A stretch of DNA of 64,000 nt from Gracilibacillus kekensis (GCF_900143085.1 NZ_FRCZ01000001.1:744001-808000); one strand, 5' to 3'; shown: positions 19,355-27,844, counted from the stretch's first letter. Notes: generated by a model not told the origin, from the sequence alone. Program-made: numbers and translations.

Positions 19355-19939
19355 TTATTGCATTTTTTCAAATTCAGACACCTTCATTTCATAGTTTAAG
19401 GGACCATAGGCTTTGTAGCGAATGATTCCCATAGAATCTATCATATAAGAAGAAGGAATAGGACGGATTTGGTATGTTGTTGCTGCTTGGTTACCTTCGT
19501 CTAATAAAATGGAAAAGGACAAACCAAATTCCTCTACAAAATCATGCACATCTTCAATGCTTGCCTCTGTTTCAGCTAAATTAACAGCTAAGATCTCAAC
19601 ATCTTTGTTTTGAAAGAACTTTTCCATGTCCGGCATTTCCGCACGACATGGTGGACACCATGTTGCCCAAAAATTAAGCATTACTCTTTGTCCTCTGTAA
19701 TCAGACAATTTTGAGTTTTCCCCATTTAAGGTCTGTAGTTGAAAATCCGGAGCTTCATCTCCTACTTCAAGACCTTCTTGTATATCCGATGATGTATCTT
19801 TTTTAGATGTATCTTCCTTTTTTTTACTTACTATTATTTCTTCCTCAGTTGCTTGATTGCTTTCCTCACTTTTTGTTAAATCGAATATAGCATAACCAAA
19901 CATTAACAAAAGCACAACCGTAATAATAATTTTCTTCAT
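19355..19939 (-). CDS. Membrane-anchored thioredoxin-like protein (ResA/TlpA family)
   Basis: A 194-residue extracytoplasmic thiol-disulfide reductase. An N-terminal membrane anchor (2-20) and a charged linker precede the thioredoxin fold; FWATWCPPCRAEMPDM holds the CxxC pair. The cis-proline lies in IRPIPSSYMID. It would receive electrons from CcdA, encoded 14 bases upstream, and reduce target thiols such as apocytochrome c. A paralogue of the same design is encoded at 49070-49588. Confidence 0.91.
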   Translation of the reverse strand: MKKIIITVVLLLMFGYAIFDLTKSEESNQATEEEIIVSKKKEDTSKKDTSSDIQEGLEVGDEAPDFQLQTLNGENSKLSDYRGQRVMLNFWATWCPPCRAEMPDMEKFFQNKDVEILAVNLAETEASIEDVHDFVEEFGLSFSILLDEGNQAATTYQIRPIPSSYMIDSMGIIRYKAYGPLNYEMKVSEFEKMQ

Positions 19940-19953
19940 TTACTATTACCTCC

Positions 19954-20697
19954 TTAACCTAAATTAGCGAACCAACTATCCTGCACCAGTTTTAATAAGA
20001 AGTTGGAAATGCTGGCTAATTGACCAGTGAAAAGTACAATTCCCATAGCAATCATGACCGCCCCACCGACTTTCATTATTTTCTGGCTATAGCGAACAAG
20101 CCATTTTGTTGAGCCAATGAAGAAGGTCAATACAAGAAATGGTATGGCAAAACCAATCACATACATGATGGTATAGATAGCTCCTTGTGTCGGATTACTT
20201 CCAGCAATCACTAGAATAGATGCAAAGATAGGTCCAATACATGGAGTCCAGCCAGCTGCAAATCCCATTCCTACAAATATAGAACCTAAATACCCCACAG
20301 GCTTTTTGTTAAAGTGAAATCTTTTCTCTTTCATTAATCCTTTCCACTCAAGCCAACCTGCAACGAACAAACCCATAATGATAACGAAAATACTCGCAAT
20401 TCGTTGAAGGAAAATACCAGATTGACCTGATAACAATCCTTGAACCCATTGGCCAAGCATTGATACACCTACACCTAAACCAATGAAAATCATAGACACA
20501 CCCAGCAAAAATAAAATGGCATGGGTCAATAATTTTCTTCGTACCTTTATCTCTTGTGGTCCTCGTATTTCTTTAACTGTCATTCCAGTAATATAGGATA
20601 AGTACGCTGGAAAAATAGGGAGGGTACAAGGTGAAAGAAAAGAAAGAATTCCTGCGCCCAAAGCAAGCCATATTGTTATATCAACTGCTGCAATCAT
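19954..20697 (-). CDS. ccdA: Cytochrome c biogenesis protein CcdA
   Basis: A 247-residue membrane protein with about six helices. LSPCTLPIFPAYLSYITG holds the first redox Cys and GFAAGWTPCIGPIFASIL the second, the two cysteines that pass electrons from cytoplasmic thioredoxin to outside thioredoxin-like proteins. It opens the minus-strand operon ccdA, tlpA-like, response regulator, (broken) kinase. Confidence 0.94.
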   Translation of the reverse strand: MIAAVDITIWLALGAGILSFLSPCTLPIFPAYLSYITGMTVKEIRGPQEIKVRRKLLTHAILFLLGVSMIFIGLGVGVSMLGQWVQGLLSGQSGIFLQRIASIFVIIMGLFVAGWLEWKGLMKEKRFHFNKKPVGYLGSIFVGMGFAAGWTPCIGPIFASILVIAGSNPTQGAIYTIMYVIGFAIPFLVLTFFIGSTKWLVRYSQKIMKVGGAVMIAMGIVLFTGQLASISNFLLKLVQDSWFANLG

Positions 20698-20810
20698 TGT
20701 TCAACCCTCTTTCTGAAATAATTATTTGCTGATTCATTGGTTTAAAAAATTCAACTTAACCTTCCTTAACAGAATACAAAAGTAATGTTAAAGTTTGATG
20801 AAAGTAAATA

Positions 20811-20845
20811 AAAAACGATAAAGGTATGTGACCTTTATCGTTTTT
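20811..20845 (-). terminator. Terminator of the sulfur operon (after tauE-like gene)
   Basis: AAAAACGATAAAGG and CCTTTATCGTTTTT form a 14-bp stem with a seven-base loop, T-run on the minus strand, 15 bases after the stop codon at 20860. Confidence 0.93.
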
Positions 20846-20859
20846 CGAGTATAGACAAC

Positions 20860-21636
20860 TTAAAATATATCAATCCATATCTTAATGGCAGTTCCGGCTA
20901 TTAGCACAGCTAGTATAACTTGTAATAGTTTGGTGTTCACTTTCTTACCAGCATTTGCACCTAATGGGGAGGCAATTAAACTAGCTAGAATCATGATTGC
21001 AGCTGGAAAATACTCAACTTGACCTGTTGTAACTTTTCCAATCGTTGCTCCAATTGAGGATATAAAGGTTATTGCTAAAGATGAAGCTATCGTCATACGT
21101 GTAGGAATTTTTAAAACGACAAGCATAATCGGAACTAATAAAAACGCACCAGCTGCTCCAACAATTCCTGCTCCAACGCCGACAATTAAAGCTAAAGATG
21201 CTGCCAACGTTTTGTTAAACTTCACCTGATCTAACGGAATATCATCAATTCCCTTTTTTGGAACAAACATCATAACAGCAGCTATTAATGCAAGAATCCC
21301 GTAGGTTAGATTTATTCCACCCTCTGATAATAATTTAGATCCAAAACCACCAATAAAACTACCGATAAGAATACTGATACCCATATAGATAATCAGCGAT
21401 TTATTTAAATAACCACCTTTTCGATAGGCCCATACACCACCAATTGTTGCAAATAAAACTTGAACAGCACTTATTCCCGAGACCTCATGTGCTGTAAATG
21501 CGGCTAATCCGAATAATGGTGGGATATATAAAAGCATTGGATATTTGATAATCGATCCGCCAATACCAAGCATTCCCGAGATAAACGAGCCAACAAAACC
21601 AATCAAAAATATAATAATAATAAAACCAATATCCAT
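20860..21636 (-). CDS. TSUP-family sulfite/sulfur-compound exporter (TauE/SafE)
   Basis: A 258-residue membrane protein with two repeats of four helices, each with a glycine-rich opening ([21 protein letters not shown] and [18 protein letters not shown]). The family exports sulfite, thiosulfate or sulfoacetate. Its operon with DsrE and two rhodaneses under CstR-like operators points to export of an oxidised product of persulfide metabolism. AAGGGAGG precedes the ATG. Confidence 0.88.
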   Translation of the reverse strand: MDIGFIIIIFLIGFVGSFISGMLGIGGSIIKYPMLLYIPPLFGLAAFTAHEVSGISAVQVLFATIGGVWAYRKGGYLNKSLIIYMGISILIGSFIGGFGSKLLSEGGINLTYGILALIAAVMMFVPKKGIDDIPLDQVKFNKTLAASLALIVGVGAGIVGAAGAFLLVPIMLVVLKIPTRMTIASSLAITFISSIGATIGKVTTGQVEYFPAAIMILASLIASPLGANAGKKVNTKLLQVILAVLIAGTAIKIWIDIF

Positions 21637-21732
21637 CTATTTCCCTCCCTTTTTAGTTTTTCTTATTTCAACATTTTAATGCTTCATTTTATTCACTTTT
21701 TACCGATAGGGGTATTTTAACGAACAAAAAAA

Positions 21733-22029
21733 TTATTCAACTTCGCCTTCCCACGACAACATACCGCCAGTCATATTCGTGACGTTAAAGCCTTGGCTTT
21801 CTAAATATTTTGTTGCTTGGCCACTTCTGCCTCCAGAACGGCAAACCATAATGTATTCTTCTGATTTATTTAATTCCTGCTTACGAAATTCAAGTAAGCC
21901 TAGTGGGATGTTTACTGCTCCTTTTATTTTCCCAGTTGCTACTTCATCAACCTCGCGAACATCGATAATATTCAACTCGTTATTTGCTTCAATTAAATTC
22001 TGTAGTTCTTTTGTTGATATCTCTTTCAT
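21733..22029 (-). CDS. Single-domain rhodanese sulfurtransferase
   Basis: 98 residues: a complete rhodanese domain with NIIDVREVDEVATGKI, catalytic loop VCRSGGRS (persulfide-forming Cys) and the terminal NVTNMTGGMLSWEGE. The in-frame ORF extends further upstream, but AGAGGAG sits ahead of the ATG at 22029. It moves sulfane sulfur between thiols in the cytoplasm. It is the third gene of a four-gene operon. Confidence 0.9.
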   Translation of the reverse strand: MKEISTKELQNLIEANNELNIIDVREVDEVATGKIKGAVNIPLGLLEFRKQELNKSEEYIMVCRSGGRSGQATKYLESQGFNVTNMTGGMLSWEGEVE

Positions 22030-22081
22030 ATTTATCCAACTCCTCTTTAATATTTCATTGTAAATAACTCCGTTACCCTGT

Positions 22082-22444
22082 TTATCTCCAGGCACTCATA
22101 CCACCTTTAACGTTTGTGACATTGGTGAAGCCTAGTTTTTTTAGAATCTTAGAAGCTTTTTGACTTCGCATTCCATTTTGACAAATGACCACTATCTCTT
22201 TATCTGTTGAAAGTTGGTCTGTGGCACTTTTCGCAATCGTATGAAGTGGTATGTTTTTAAAGCATTTTATCTTATTCCTTTGAAATTCAGCTGGAGTTCT
22301 GACGTCTACAAATTGCTTATTTTTGACTTTTAGTTCTGTTTTTAGTTCAGCTGTCGAGATATTTTTGATCCCTTTAACTGGCATAAAACGTTTTACGATC
22401 AAGAAAATTACTAAAGCATATAAAATATAGTTTACGTATTCCAT
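22082..22444 (-). CDS. Membrane-anchored rhodanese
   Basis: About 120 residues: one N-terminal transmembrane helix (3-21, YVNYILYALVIFLIVKRF) followed by a rhodanese domain with FVDVRTPAEFQRNKI and catalytic loop VICQNGMRSQKA. The start at 22444 is chosen because GGGGGAC is well spaced before it. It likely faces the cytoplasm and could pass sulfur to the TauE-like exporter in the same operon, an inference from context. Confidence 0.88.
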   Translation of the reverse strand: MEYVNYILYALVIFLIVKRFMPVKGIKNISTAELKTELKVKNKQFVDVRTPAEFQRNKIKCFKNIPLHTIAKSATDQLSTDKEIVVICQNGMRSQKASKILKKLGFTNVTNVKGGMSAWR

Positions 22445-22474
22445 TTTATCGTCCCCCAACTAATCGTTCATTAT

Positions 22475-22954
22475 TTAGATAAACAAGTTAACATTACCAT
22501 CTTCTGCATCACCAAGGTATGCTGCAACACCTGCATAATCGATATCGTTTAATAATTCTTCTTTTTGCAGCCCTAATAAATCCATCGTCATTGTGCAAGC
22601 TACTAGTTTTACATCTTGTTCTTGTGCCATTTCAATTAAATTCGGTAACGGAATTGCGTTATGTTTTTTCATAACATCTTTGATCATTTTAGGACCAAAT
22701 CCTGCATAATTCATTTTTGATAAGCCCATTTTATTTGCGCCTCTCGGCATCATTTTTCCAAACATTTTTTCCATAAAACCTTTTTTCACTTGGATATTTT
22801 CATCTTTTCGTAACGCATTTAATCCCCAAAATGTATGGAAAATCGTTACTTCATGATCATAAGCAGCTGCACCATTTGCAATTATATATGCTGCCATCGC
22901 TTTATCGTAATCACCACTAAATAATACTATTGTTGTTTTTTTCTTCTCTGACAT
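22475..22954 (-). CDS. DsrE/DsrF-like sulfur-carrier protein
   Basis: 159 residues of the DsrE/F/H family: KTTIVLFSGDYDKAMAAYIIANGAAA forms the first strand and helix, VTIFHTFWGLNAL the second, and VKLVACTMTMDLLGL carries the conserved Cys that binds persulfide sulfur. The central MPRGANKMGLSKMNYAGFG insertion is typical of the Firmicute subgroup. It is the first gene of the operon, directly behind two CstR-like operators. Confidence 0.9.
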   Translation of the reverse strand: MSEKKKTTIVLFSGDYDKAMAAYIIANGAAAYDHEVTIFHTFWGLNALRKDENIQVKKGFMEKMFGKMMPRGANKMGLSKMNYAGFGPKMIKDVMKKHNAIPLPNLIEMAQEQDVKLVACTMTMDLLGLQKEELLNDIDYAGVAAYLGDAEDGNVNLFI

Positions 22955-22973
22955 ATTAATCCTCCTATGTTTT

Positions 22974-22987
22974 TACCCGTACAGGTA
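22974..22987 (-). promoter_or_regulatory. Second CstR-like operator, before the dsrE-like gene
   Basis: TACCC-GTAC-AGGTA, a slightly imperfect palindrome between the promoter and the ribosome binding site, resembling the better site at 23069-23084. Confidence 0.55.
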
Positions 22988-23063
22988 TTATTATTAATAA
23001 AAAGCGGGTCCTACCCCTCTTTTGCCTTTCCTTTGAAATAAATATTTCGATCTCACACACTCT

Positions 23064-23092
23064 ATATTATACCCTGCCGGGTATATTGTCAA
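23064..23092 (-). promoter_or_regulatory. Promoter of sulfur operon 1 with embedded CstR-like operator
   Basis: On the minus strand TTGACA (23087-23092) and TAATAT (23064-23069) are 17 bases apart. The palindrome ATACCC-TGCC-GGGTAT (23069-23084) fills the spacer, so a bound repressor would block RNA polymerase. CstR/CsoR-type persulfide sensors bind sites of this form. No regulator gene of that family is in the window. Confidence 0.75.
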
Positions 23093-23108
23093 CTGTAAAT
23101 TATGTTTC

Positions 23109-23151
23109 AAAAAACAAGCCCTCTTTTTAATGAAAAGGAGAGCTTGTTTTT
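23109..23151. terminator. Bidirectional terminator at the edge of the Rhs island
   Basis: AAAAAACAAGCCCTC and GAGAGCTTGTTTTTT with inner TTTT/AAAA make a long stem with A/T runs on both sides. On the minus strand it directly follows the stop codon of the truncated CoA-disulfide-reductase fragment. Confidence 0.88.
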
Positions 23152-23449
23152 TATGGTTGAAAAACTGCTGAATATGTTTTCCAGCCACCGTCAATATTCT
23201 TCACTTTGTATCCATTCGCAGTTAGAATTCGAGTTGCAAGATATCCACGTAAACCGACTTGACATGTTACATAAACCGTTTTTTCTTTTGGAATTTCATC
23301 CAAGCGATCTCGAATAACTGCTAATGGTATATTTATCGATCCTTTAATGAATCCCGATTCTCTTTCGATTGGATCACGTACATCGATTAGTAGTCCGCCT
23401 TCTTCTACAATCGAATCAATTTCATGCCACTGAACGGATTCTATTGACC
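23151..23449 (-). pseudogene. 3' remnant of a CoA-disulfide reductase: C-terminal rhodanese domain only
   Basis: An uninterrupted frame of about 98 codons without a start reads through W-H-E-I-D, LLIDVRDPIERESGF, IPLAVIRDRLDEIP, VYVTCQVGLRGYLATRIL and IDGGWKTYS before its stop. This is the C-terminal rhodanese domain found on CoA-disulfide/persulfide reductases, with its catalytic Cys in TCQVGLRG. At about 23445 the homology stops and Rhs sequence begins, so the FAD/NAD-binding part is gone. It lies beside the sulfur operon, where a CoA-persulfide reductase would be expected. Confidence 0.82.
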
Positions 23450-23644
23450 TGGGTGCTCATCTCACTTTGGTCCTTTGTCCTTGCCTGGATTTTTATTAGA
23501 CTTATTTCCTTTTCCTTGTCCAGGGTATGCTTTTTTCTCTAAACCGATTCTTTTGCCTGGATGCTGGTTTCCTAATGAATCATCTAATGATTGCCACATA
23601 CCACTTTATCGGGTTACTGTACGGTCTAAAGCATCATAGCCATC
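23444..23644 (-). pseudogene. Rhs gene fragment (basic linker region of the WapA-like protein)
   Basis: These 200 bases are nearly identical to 38446-38645 of the full Rhs gene: the Gly/Lys/Asn-rich linker with PGQGKGNKSNKNPG and the YDALDR repeat end. Stop codons and changes show it is not coding. Its left end joins the CoA-disulfide-reductase remnant; its right end joins a decayed copy of the XRE regulator. Confidence 0.85.
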
Positions 23645-23763
23645 CGAATACAATCAATCATCTATGTTCAAACAACGTAGACAGAATATATCTATCATCA
23701 ACATTAGAAATGGTATGCAAAGTGGTGGACATCGACATTCAGGAGTTAATCGAGGTGGAGTAG
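23645..23763 (+). pseudogene. Decayed 3' half of an XRE regulator gene
   Basis: Corresponds to the last 38 or so codons of the intact regulator at 26268-26468 (T-I-x-H-L-C-S-x-N-V-D-R and DIDIQELIEVE), with substitutions and a one-codon change; the N-terminal helix-turn-helix is missing. The bases after it, to about 24030, also follow the region downstream of the intact copy, so the duplication included flanking DNA. Confidence 0.8.
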
Positions 23764-24034
23764 CCTCTTGCTCTAGTAATCGTTCTATGTACGTCAAAGT
23801 TGCAAAAAAATTTGAAAGGCAGGGAGAAAGCGAAGGTATTTTATTTGAGAATAGAAATGGTGGTAACTGATGATTTTATGAGTAATTTCATGAGGTAAAA
23901 TACATTAAATAGGTCATACGTTTCAAAGGTATTGTACGTCTATATAGTTTGTAAAAACATCTTATAGGGCTTACGATGATCACCCTTATTCTCTTAATAA
24001 AAATCGGTTTACTCTGCACTAGGTAGCCCCACCA
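23764..24034. repeat. Cassette spacer block, copy 1 (no gene)
   Basis: Non-coding. It begins with the regulator-downstream block (GCAGGGAGAAAGCGAAGGTA, GGTAACTGATGATTTT), then a short block TATAGGGCTTACGA ... TAGCCCCACC. Related sequence occurs at 26470-26740, and the short block again at 27821-27890. It lies before the terminator of the first immunity gene. Confidence 0.75.
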
Positions 24035-24076
24035 AAAAAAGAAACCTTGAAAGGCAATTAGCCAATCAAGGTTTTT
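24035..24076 (-). terminator. Cassette A terminator (shared cassette type)
   Basis: On the minus strand AACCTTG-AT-TGGC pairs with GCC-TTT-CAAGGTT, followed by TCTTTTTTT. Nearly the same hairpin ends cassettes C, D, E and the main locus. Confidence 0.9.
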
Positions 24077-24085
24077 TGGTATTGA

Positions 24086-24565
24086 TTAATCAAGAAGAAA
24101 TTCGGAGAATTCATTTTCTAATTTACTATTCATCTTACTATCTTTGGTTAGGATGAAAAACATGTCACCATCTAAAATTCTTATTTCTAAATACGATAAG
24201 GAATGTTGTATGGTATTAACTTCTTTAACTTCCACCTTTGGACGAAAGTTATAATCATAGGGGGAATTATTGAAAAAGCAAACAAATACCCCTCTCCTAA
24301 TTGTTTGAGTATCGTCCAGAACTTCACAAAGAGTTGTTCCCTCTAAAAATACTATTTTTTCACTTTCAACTTTCTCCCCGAAATTCCATGCAATTTCTTG
24401 ATTTTTATGGGTGCCAGAACCTGGATAGTCTCCTGAAAATCTTGGAATAATATCTAAATCTCCTACCCCCCAATATATATTGTTTTGTTCTTTTGATATA
24501 ACATTAATTAATCCCTTGATAAAATTGCTGTTGTTATTACCATCAGAATATTGAAATTTAATCAT
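24086..24565 (-). CDS. Putative immunity protein, cassette A
   Basis: 159 residues, cytoplasmic, no recognised family. It follows the toxin-tip frame of cassette A by 13 bases and ends at the shared cassette terminator, the standard place of an immunity gene. It is mildly acidic, with aromatic-rich strands (NNIYWGVGDLDIIPRFSGDY, SPYDYNFRPKVEVKE). Function is inferred from position only. Confidence 0.7.
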   Translation of the reverse strand: MIKFQYSDGNNNSNFIKGLINVISKEQNNIYWGVGDLDIIPRFSGDYPGSGTHKNQEIAWNFGEKVESEKIVFLEGTTLCEVLDDTQTIRRGVFVCFFNNSPYDYNFRPKVEVKEVNTIQHSLSYLEIRILDGDMFFILTKDSKMNSKLENEFSEFLLD

Positions 24566-24577
24566 AATTACACCTCT

Positions 24578-26182
24578 TTACTTGAACGGTATGTTAGTAT
24601 CCATACGGTGGTCAATCTTGTATCCACCTATTGGATATCTTTCATTCCATTGAACTTCATGCCAATGTGGAACACTATGGTTTGAAGGATACCCATGGTC
24701 TGTAAAGTCAACCCAACCTTTTTCTCTACCATAACCATCATAATACTTAGTTTGTTTAAGGTTACCTAATTCATCATACTTGTTGAGACTCTTAGTTCCT
24801 GGTTCAACAAACTTAGGAAGATTTTTTCCATATGCCTCATCTGGTAAGAAAGGTTCCTTAGCAAAATCATCAACTTTATCCTTACCCTTAGAGCTTAAAT
24901 TAACGCCAACATTATCCCCTGCTATTGGACCTTGACGATTTATAGGTCGGACAGAAGAAGTTTGATTCGGAATGCTCCTTGTGGTCTTACTGATATCCGC
25001 TACTTTCGATCCGTACTTTATCCCGTTTCCAACGTAGCCTACAACAGGAACGGCTGCTAATGCGGATAACCCTGCATTTTTATAGTCTCCCTCTACCGCA
25101 TAGTATAAGGCATTCGCTGAGTCCGCAATAATACCGATTCCCGGAACCAGTCCTGCTGCATCTAGTGATCCATGGATAATGTCACTGACCTGGACTTTTT
25201 GTACCTTTTCTTTCACCCATGACGTCATTTTACCAAACAGAGAGGGAGATGAATCCTTGGTATTCTTCGATGGTATAGATGGTTGCGAAGCGGTTGGGAT
25301 GGCGTGATGACCATAACCCTCTCGTATAGAACCAACAACATCCTGTGTCTGCATTGCGCCTGGCTTGGTCACTTCTCGCATGTAACTCTTATGCGAAGTA
25401 GTAGTCTCCGTGAACAAGGTCCTGCGTTCGCCCGGTACCGTACCACTTTCCGCTAAGATTTTCTCGAAATTAGCCTCCATCATGTCTTCTGCTGTGATGA
25501 TGGTTTCATAACCGTTGCGAGTCGTTCGATGGTATTCATGATTTTCAAAGGCTTCATCATTATCCAGTATACCGTCTGGTGTTTCGGTCCATAGGTACTC
25601 GGCTTCATAATACCATGAATCCGATATCACTTCATCCCAGGTAATTCTTTTTTCTTTACTAGTCGTTACTTCTTGATAATTTTCCGTATTCTTATTTGAT
25701 ACGTAGTCTTGCAATCGATATTCCCATACTTGTGTATATCGATTTAAGAATCTTTCTTCTCTAAAACTAGATGTACCATCCAATACTTCTTGCGGAATAT
25801 CGCCATCATGCGAAATGGTCTCTGCTGTTCTTCCCGTCGGATCCCAATACTTCATCGGATTGTTCATCACATACGCATAACGATGTTGAGATAAAGGCTG
25901 GTCCACCGTACCTTGATACGTATCCTCTTGGAGAAATCGAACAACAGATGCATCATAAAAGCGTGCTTGCATATCGATAAGACCGGCATCCTGGTCGAAT
26001 TGATGTCCGGTATAACTACTGAGATTATACGGAGCAGTAATTCCGGACATGATACCACCGAAGGCATCATAGCGGTAGCGCTCAATGACGTCTCCATGAC
26101 GATCCGTTAATTCGCTCACCGTGGACATGCCACCATATTGATGGTACATCATACCACCTGTGGTCTTCATGCTTGGATCATG
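24578..26182 (-). CDS. Orphan Rhs C-terminal cassette A: core end, pre-toxin region and His-rich toxin tip
   Basis: About 530 codons in frame. It begins inside the Rhs core (KTTGGMMYHQYGGMSTVSEL), has the hyperconserved core end (DMQARFYDASVVRFLQEDTY, NNPMKYWDPTGR), then the pre-toxin region shared by all cassettes (DIIHGSLDAAGLVPGIGIIA to SKTTRS), then a unique tip of about 130 residues. The tip has YDGYGREKGWVDFTDHGYP and HSVPHWHEVQW, a His-rich pattern I recall from the bacterial toxin 24 group (tentative). No promoter, signal peptide or core start is present, so it is probably silent until recombined onto the main gene. Confidence 0.82.
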   Translation of the reverse strand, partial: HDPSMKTTGGMMYHQYGGMSTVSELTDRHGDVIERYRYDAFGGIMSGITAPYNLSSYTGHQFDQDAGLIDMQARFYDASVVRFLQEDTYQGTVDQPLSQHRYAYVMNNPMKYWDPTGRTAETISHDGDIPQEVLDGTSSFREERFLNRYTQVWEYRLQDYVSNKNTENYQEVTTSKEKRITWDEVISDSWYYEAEYLWTETPDGILDNDEAFENHEYHRTTRNGYETIITAEDMMEANFEKILAESGTVPGERRTLFTETTTSHKSYMREVTKPGAMQTQDVVGSIREGYGHHAIPTASQPSIPSKNTKDSSPSLFGKMTSWVKEKVQKVQVSDIIHGSLDAAGLVPGIGIIADSANALYYAVEGDYKNAGLSALAAVPVVGYVGNGIKYGSKVADISKTTRSIPNQTSSVRPINRQGPIAGDNVGVNLSSKGKDKVDDFAKEPFLPDEAYGKNLPKFVEPGTKSLNKYDELGNLKQTKYYDGYGREKGWVDFTDHGYPSNHSVPHWHEVQWNERYPIGGYKIDHRMDTNIPFK

Positions 26183-26189
26183 GCTTTAA

Positions 26190-26233
26190 CGATACATCCA
26201 ACCCCTTTACCGATACAATTTTATTGTGTATCG
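26190..26233 (+). promoter_or_regulatory. Candidate operator of the XRE regulator
   Basis: CGATACA at 26190-26196 and 26211-26217 and its inverse TGTATCG at 26227-26233 give a palindrome with a nine-base centre plus one extra half-site, 35 bases before the regulator start. Such sites are typical of autoregulation. Confidence 0.55.
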
Positions 26234-26267
26234 TAAAAGTAACAATGAAAAGAGGAAGGGAACTATC

Positions 26268-26468
26268 ATGCCAATATCAATCAAACTAAAGCAAATTCTT
26301 AAAGAACGTGACCTTTCACAACGTGAATTGGCACGAATGACAGGGCTACGACCAAATACAATAAGCCATTTGTGTTCAGACAACGTGGACAGAGTTTATT
26401 TATCGACATTAGAAACGGTATGCAAAGCGTTAGACATCGACATTCAGGAGTTAATCGAGGTGGAGTAG
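26268..26468 (+). CDS. Small XRE/Cro-type transcriptional regulator
   Basis: 66 residues, a single helix-turn-helix domain: LKQILKERDLSQRELARMTGLRPNTISHLCS is the HTH core and VYLSTLETVCKALDIDIQELI the closing helices, like the YozG group. An upstream in-frame extension lacks a ribosome binding site; GAGGAAGGG precedes the ATG at 26268. It is the only complete plus-strand gene inside the minus-strand Rhs array and is accompanied by a decayed copy at 23.7 kb. Targets are unknown; autoregulation or control of cassette transcription is possible. Confidence 0.85.
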   Translation: MPISIKLKQILKERDLSQRELARMTGLRPNTISHLCSDNVDRVYLSTLETVCKALDIDIQELIEVE

Positions 26469-26795
26469 TCCTCTCGTCATAGTCATCGTTCTATGTACGT
26501 AAAAGCTGCGAAAAAATTTAAAAGGCAGGGAGAAAGCGAAGGTAGCCTGTTGGAGAATAGAAATGATGGTAACTGATGATTTTGTAATTACTTTCAGAAG
26601 GTACATTACATTAAATGGGGCATACTATTTACAGTTGTTGTACGCACTATATTATTCGATAAAACATCATATAGGGCTTACGAGCGTTATGTCTATATTT
26701 TAAGTAACAAGCGTTTTATTCGGCACTCCCCCCAAAAGTACATAAGGGGTTAGTAAGCCATTTGCTTAAAGTTAAAGTTAATAATAAACATATAA
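26469..26795. repeat. Cassette spacer block, copy 2 (no gene)
   Basis: Non-coding stretch downstream of the XRE gene, matching 23764-24010 in pieces (GCAGGGAGAAAGCGAAGGTA; TATAGGGCTTACGAG). A shorter copy of its first part occurs at 34945-34992. Confidence 0.7.
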
Positions 26796-26799
26796 AAAA

Positions 26800-26823
26800 G
26801 ACAGCAGGTTAAAACCTACTGTC
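26800..26823 (-). terminator. Cassette B terminator (different type)
   Basis: GACAGTAGG pairs with CCTGCTGTC on the minus strand, followed by TTTTTT. This cassette does not use the CAAGGTT hairpin of its neighbours. Confidence 0.9.
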
Positions 26824-26831
26824 CTCCACTA

Positions 26832-27257
26832 TTATTCGTAATAGCCCTCTCTAAAAACAATTACACTTTCAACAAGACTATCTTCAGAGTCCTCAAGTTC
26901 AGGAACAAAAAGTCCAATACCTAGTTTGAAAGATAATAAGCCTGTTTCATCCAATTCAACATCACTATCTTGTGAAATAATAGTTGACTTCAGTTCTCTA
27001 AAGGGTCTTCCAATCATGTGTTTATGTGAAAATTCAGGGTCTGCTGGTAGTGCCATTTCAATTGCTTCACACGTATCGTTACTATCGTAATATATGTGTA
27101 TTCCATAGTCATTAAATGCATCTGTAAAAGTATCTGACATAGGCGTTTTTTTAAATTCTACTACATTTCCTCCTAAAACATTTCTAACCTCATCTCTTGT
27201 CATACCAAAACTTATTGGACCTACTCCCTTATTAGGAGTTATTATAAGTTCATTCAA
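26832..27257 (-). CDS. Putative immunity protein, cassette B
   Basis: 141 residues, acidic (pI low by eye). It opens with a motif I know from small Bacillus immunity-type proteins, VGPISFGMTRDEVRNVLG, followed by alternating strands (IHIYYDSNDTCEAIEMALP, GIGLFVPELEDSEDSLVESV). It starts 21 bases after the toxin tip of cassette B. Role inferred from position and acidity. Confidence 0.72.
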   Translation of the reverse strand: MNELIITPNKGVGPISFGMTRDEVRNVLGGNVVEFKKTPMSDTFTDAFNDYGIHIYYDSNDTCEAIEMALPADPEFSHKHMIGRPFRELKSTIISQDSDVELDETGLLSFKLGIGLFVPELEDSEDSLVESVIVFREGYYE

Positions 27258-27277
27258 TTTTTTACACCATCCCTAGA

Positions 27278-27844
27278 TTATTTTGTTCTTTTAGTATATT
27301 CTAACATTTGTCTGATACCTTCATTATATTTATTCCCAAACTTATTTCTTAAATCAATAATGTCCATATTTTGAGCCTCATTAAATTTCCCTTGTTCTAT
27401 TAAAGATTTTTGCTGTGCTCTATATGCTCTTGCTTCTCTTGAGTTACCCCAACTTGCTGTTTGTCTATGGTCAATGGTTTCCATTCTAACACCAGGACCA
27501 TTACCTCTACTTAACGGACTAACAGAATTAGCTGGCATATGATGGACTTCTCCACCATTACTTGGAACATCCTTATATGCACCTCCTGAAGGTACATCTT
27601 TACCCTTACTCCTTGTGGTCTTACTGATATCCGCTACTTTCGATCCGTACTTTATCCCGTTGCCAACGTATCCTACAACAGGAACAGCTGCTAAAGCGGA
27701 TAACCCTGCATTTTTATAATCTCCCTCTACCGCATAATATAAGGCATTCGCAGAGTCCGCAATAATACCGATTCCCGGAACTAGTCCTACTGCATCTAGT
27801 GATCCATGGATAATGTCACTATAGGGCTTACAGGGGTTACTCAC
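27278..27844 (-). CDS. Orphan Rhs C-terminal cassette B: pre-toxin plus HNH/EndoVII-like tip
   Basis: The frame enters at the shared pre-toxin segment (SDIIHGSLDAVGLVPGIG) and lacks the Rhs core; the homologous part ends at about 27823, where an unrelated block joins. After SKTTRSKG comes a tip of about 110 residues with GGEVHHMPANSV, METIDHRQTASWG and a Lys/Arg-rich helical end (NMDIIDLRNKFGNKYNEGIRQML). The E-x-H-H and D-H-R pattern suits an HNH/EndoVII-type nuclease, an inference by motif. It is probably untranslated as it stands. Confidence 0.75.
   Translation of the reverse strand: MSNPCKPYSDIIHGSLDAVGLVPGIGIIADSANALYYAVEGDYKNAGLSALAAVPVVGYVGNGIKYGSKVADISKTTRSKGKDVPSGGAYKDVPSNGGEVHHMPANSVSPLSRGNGPGVRMETIDHRQTASWGNSREARAYRAQQKSLIEQGKFNEAQNMDIIDLRNKFGNKYNEGIRQMLEYTKRTK

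Noticed and set aside
23102-23317. Plus-strand open frame
   Set aside because: It is the shadow of the rhodanese-domain remnant of the CoA-disulfide reductase on the minus strand.
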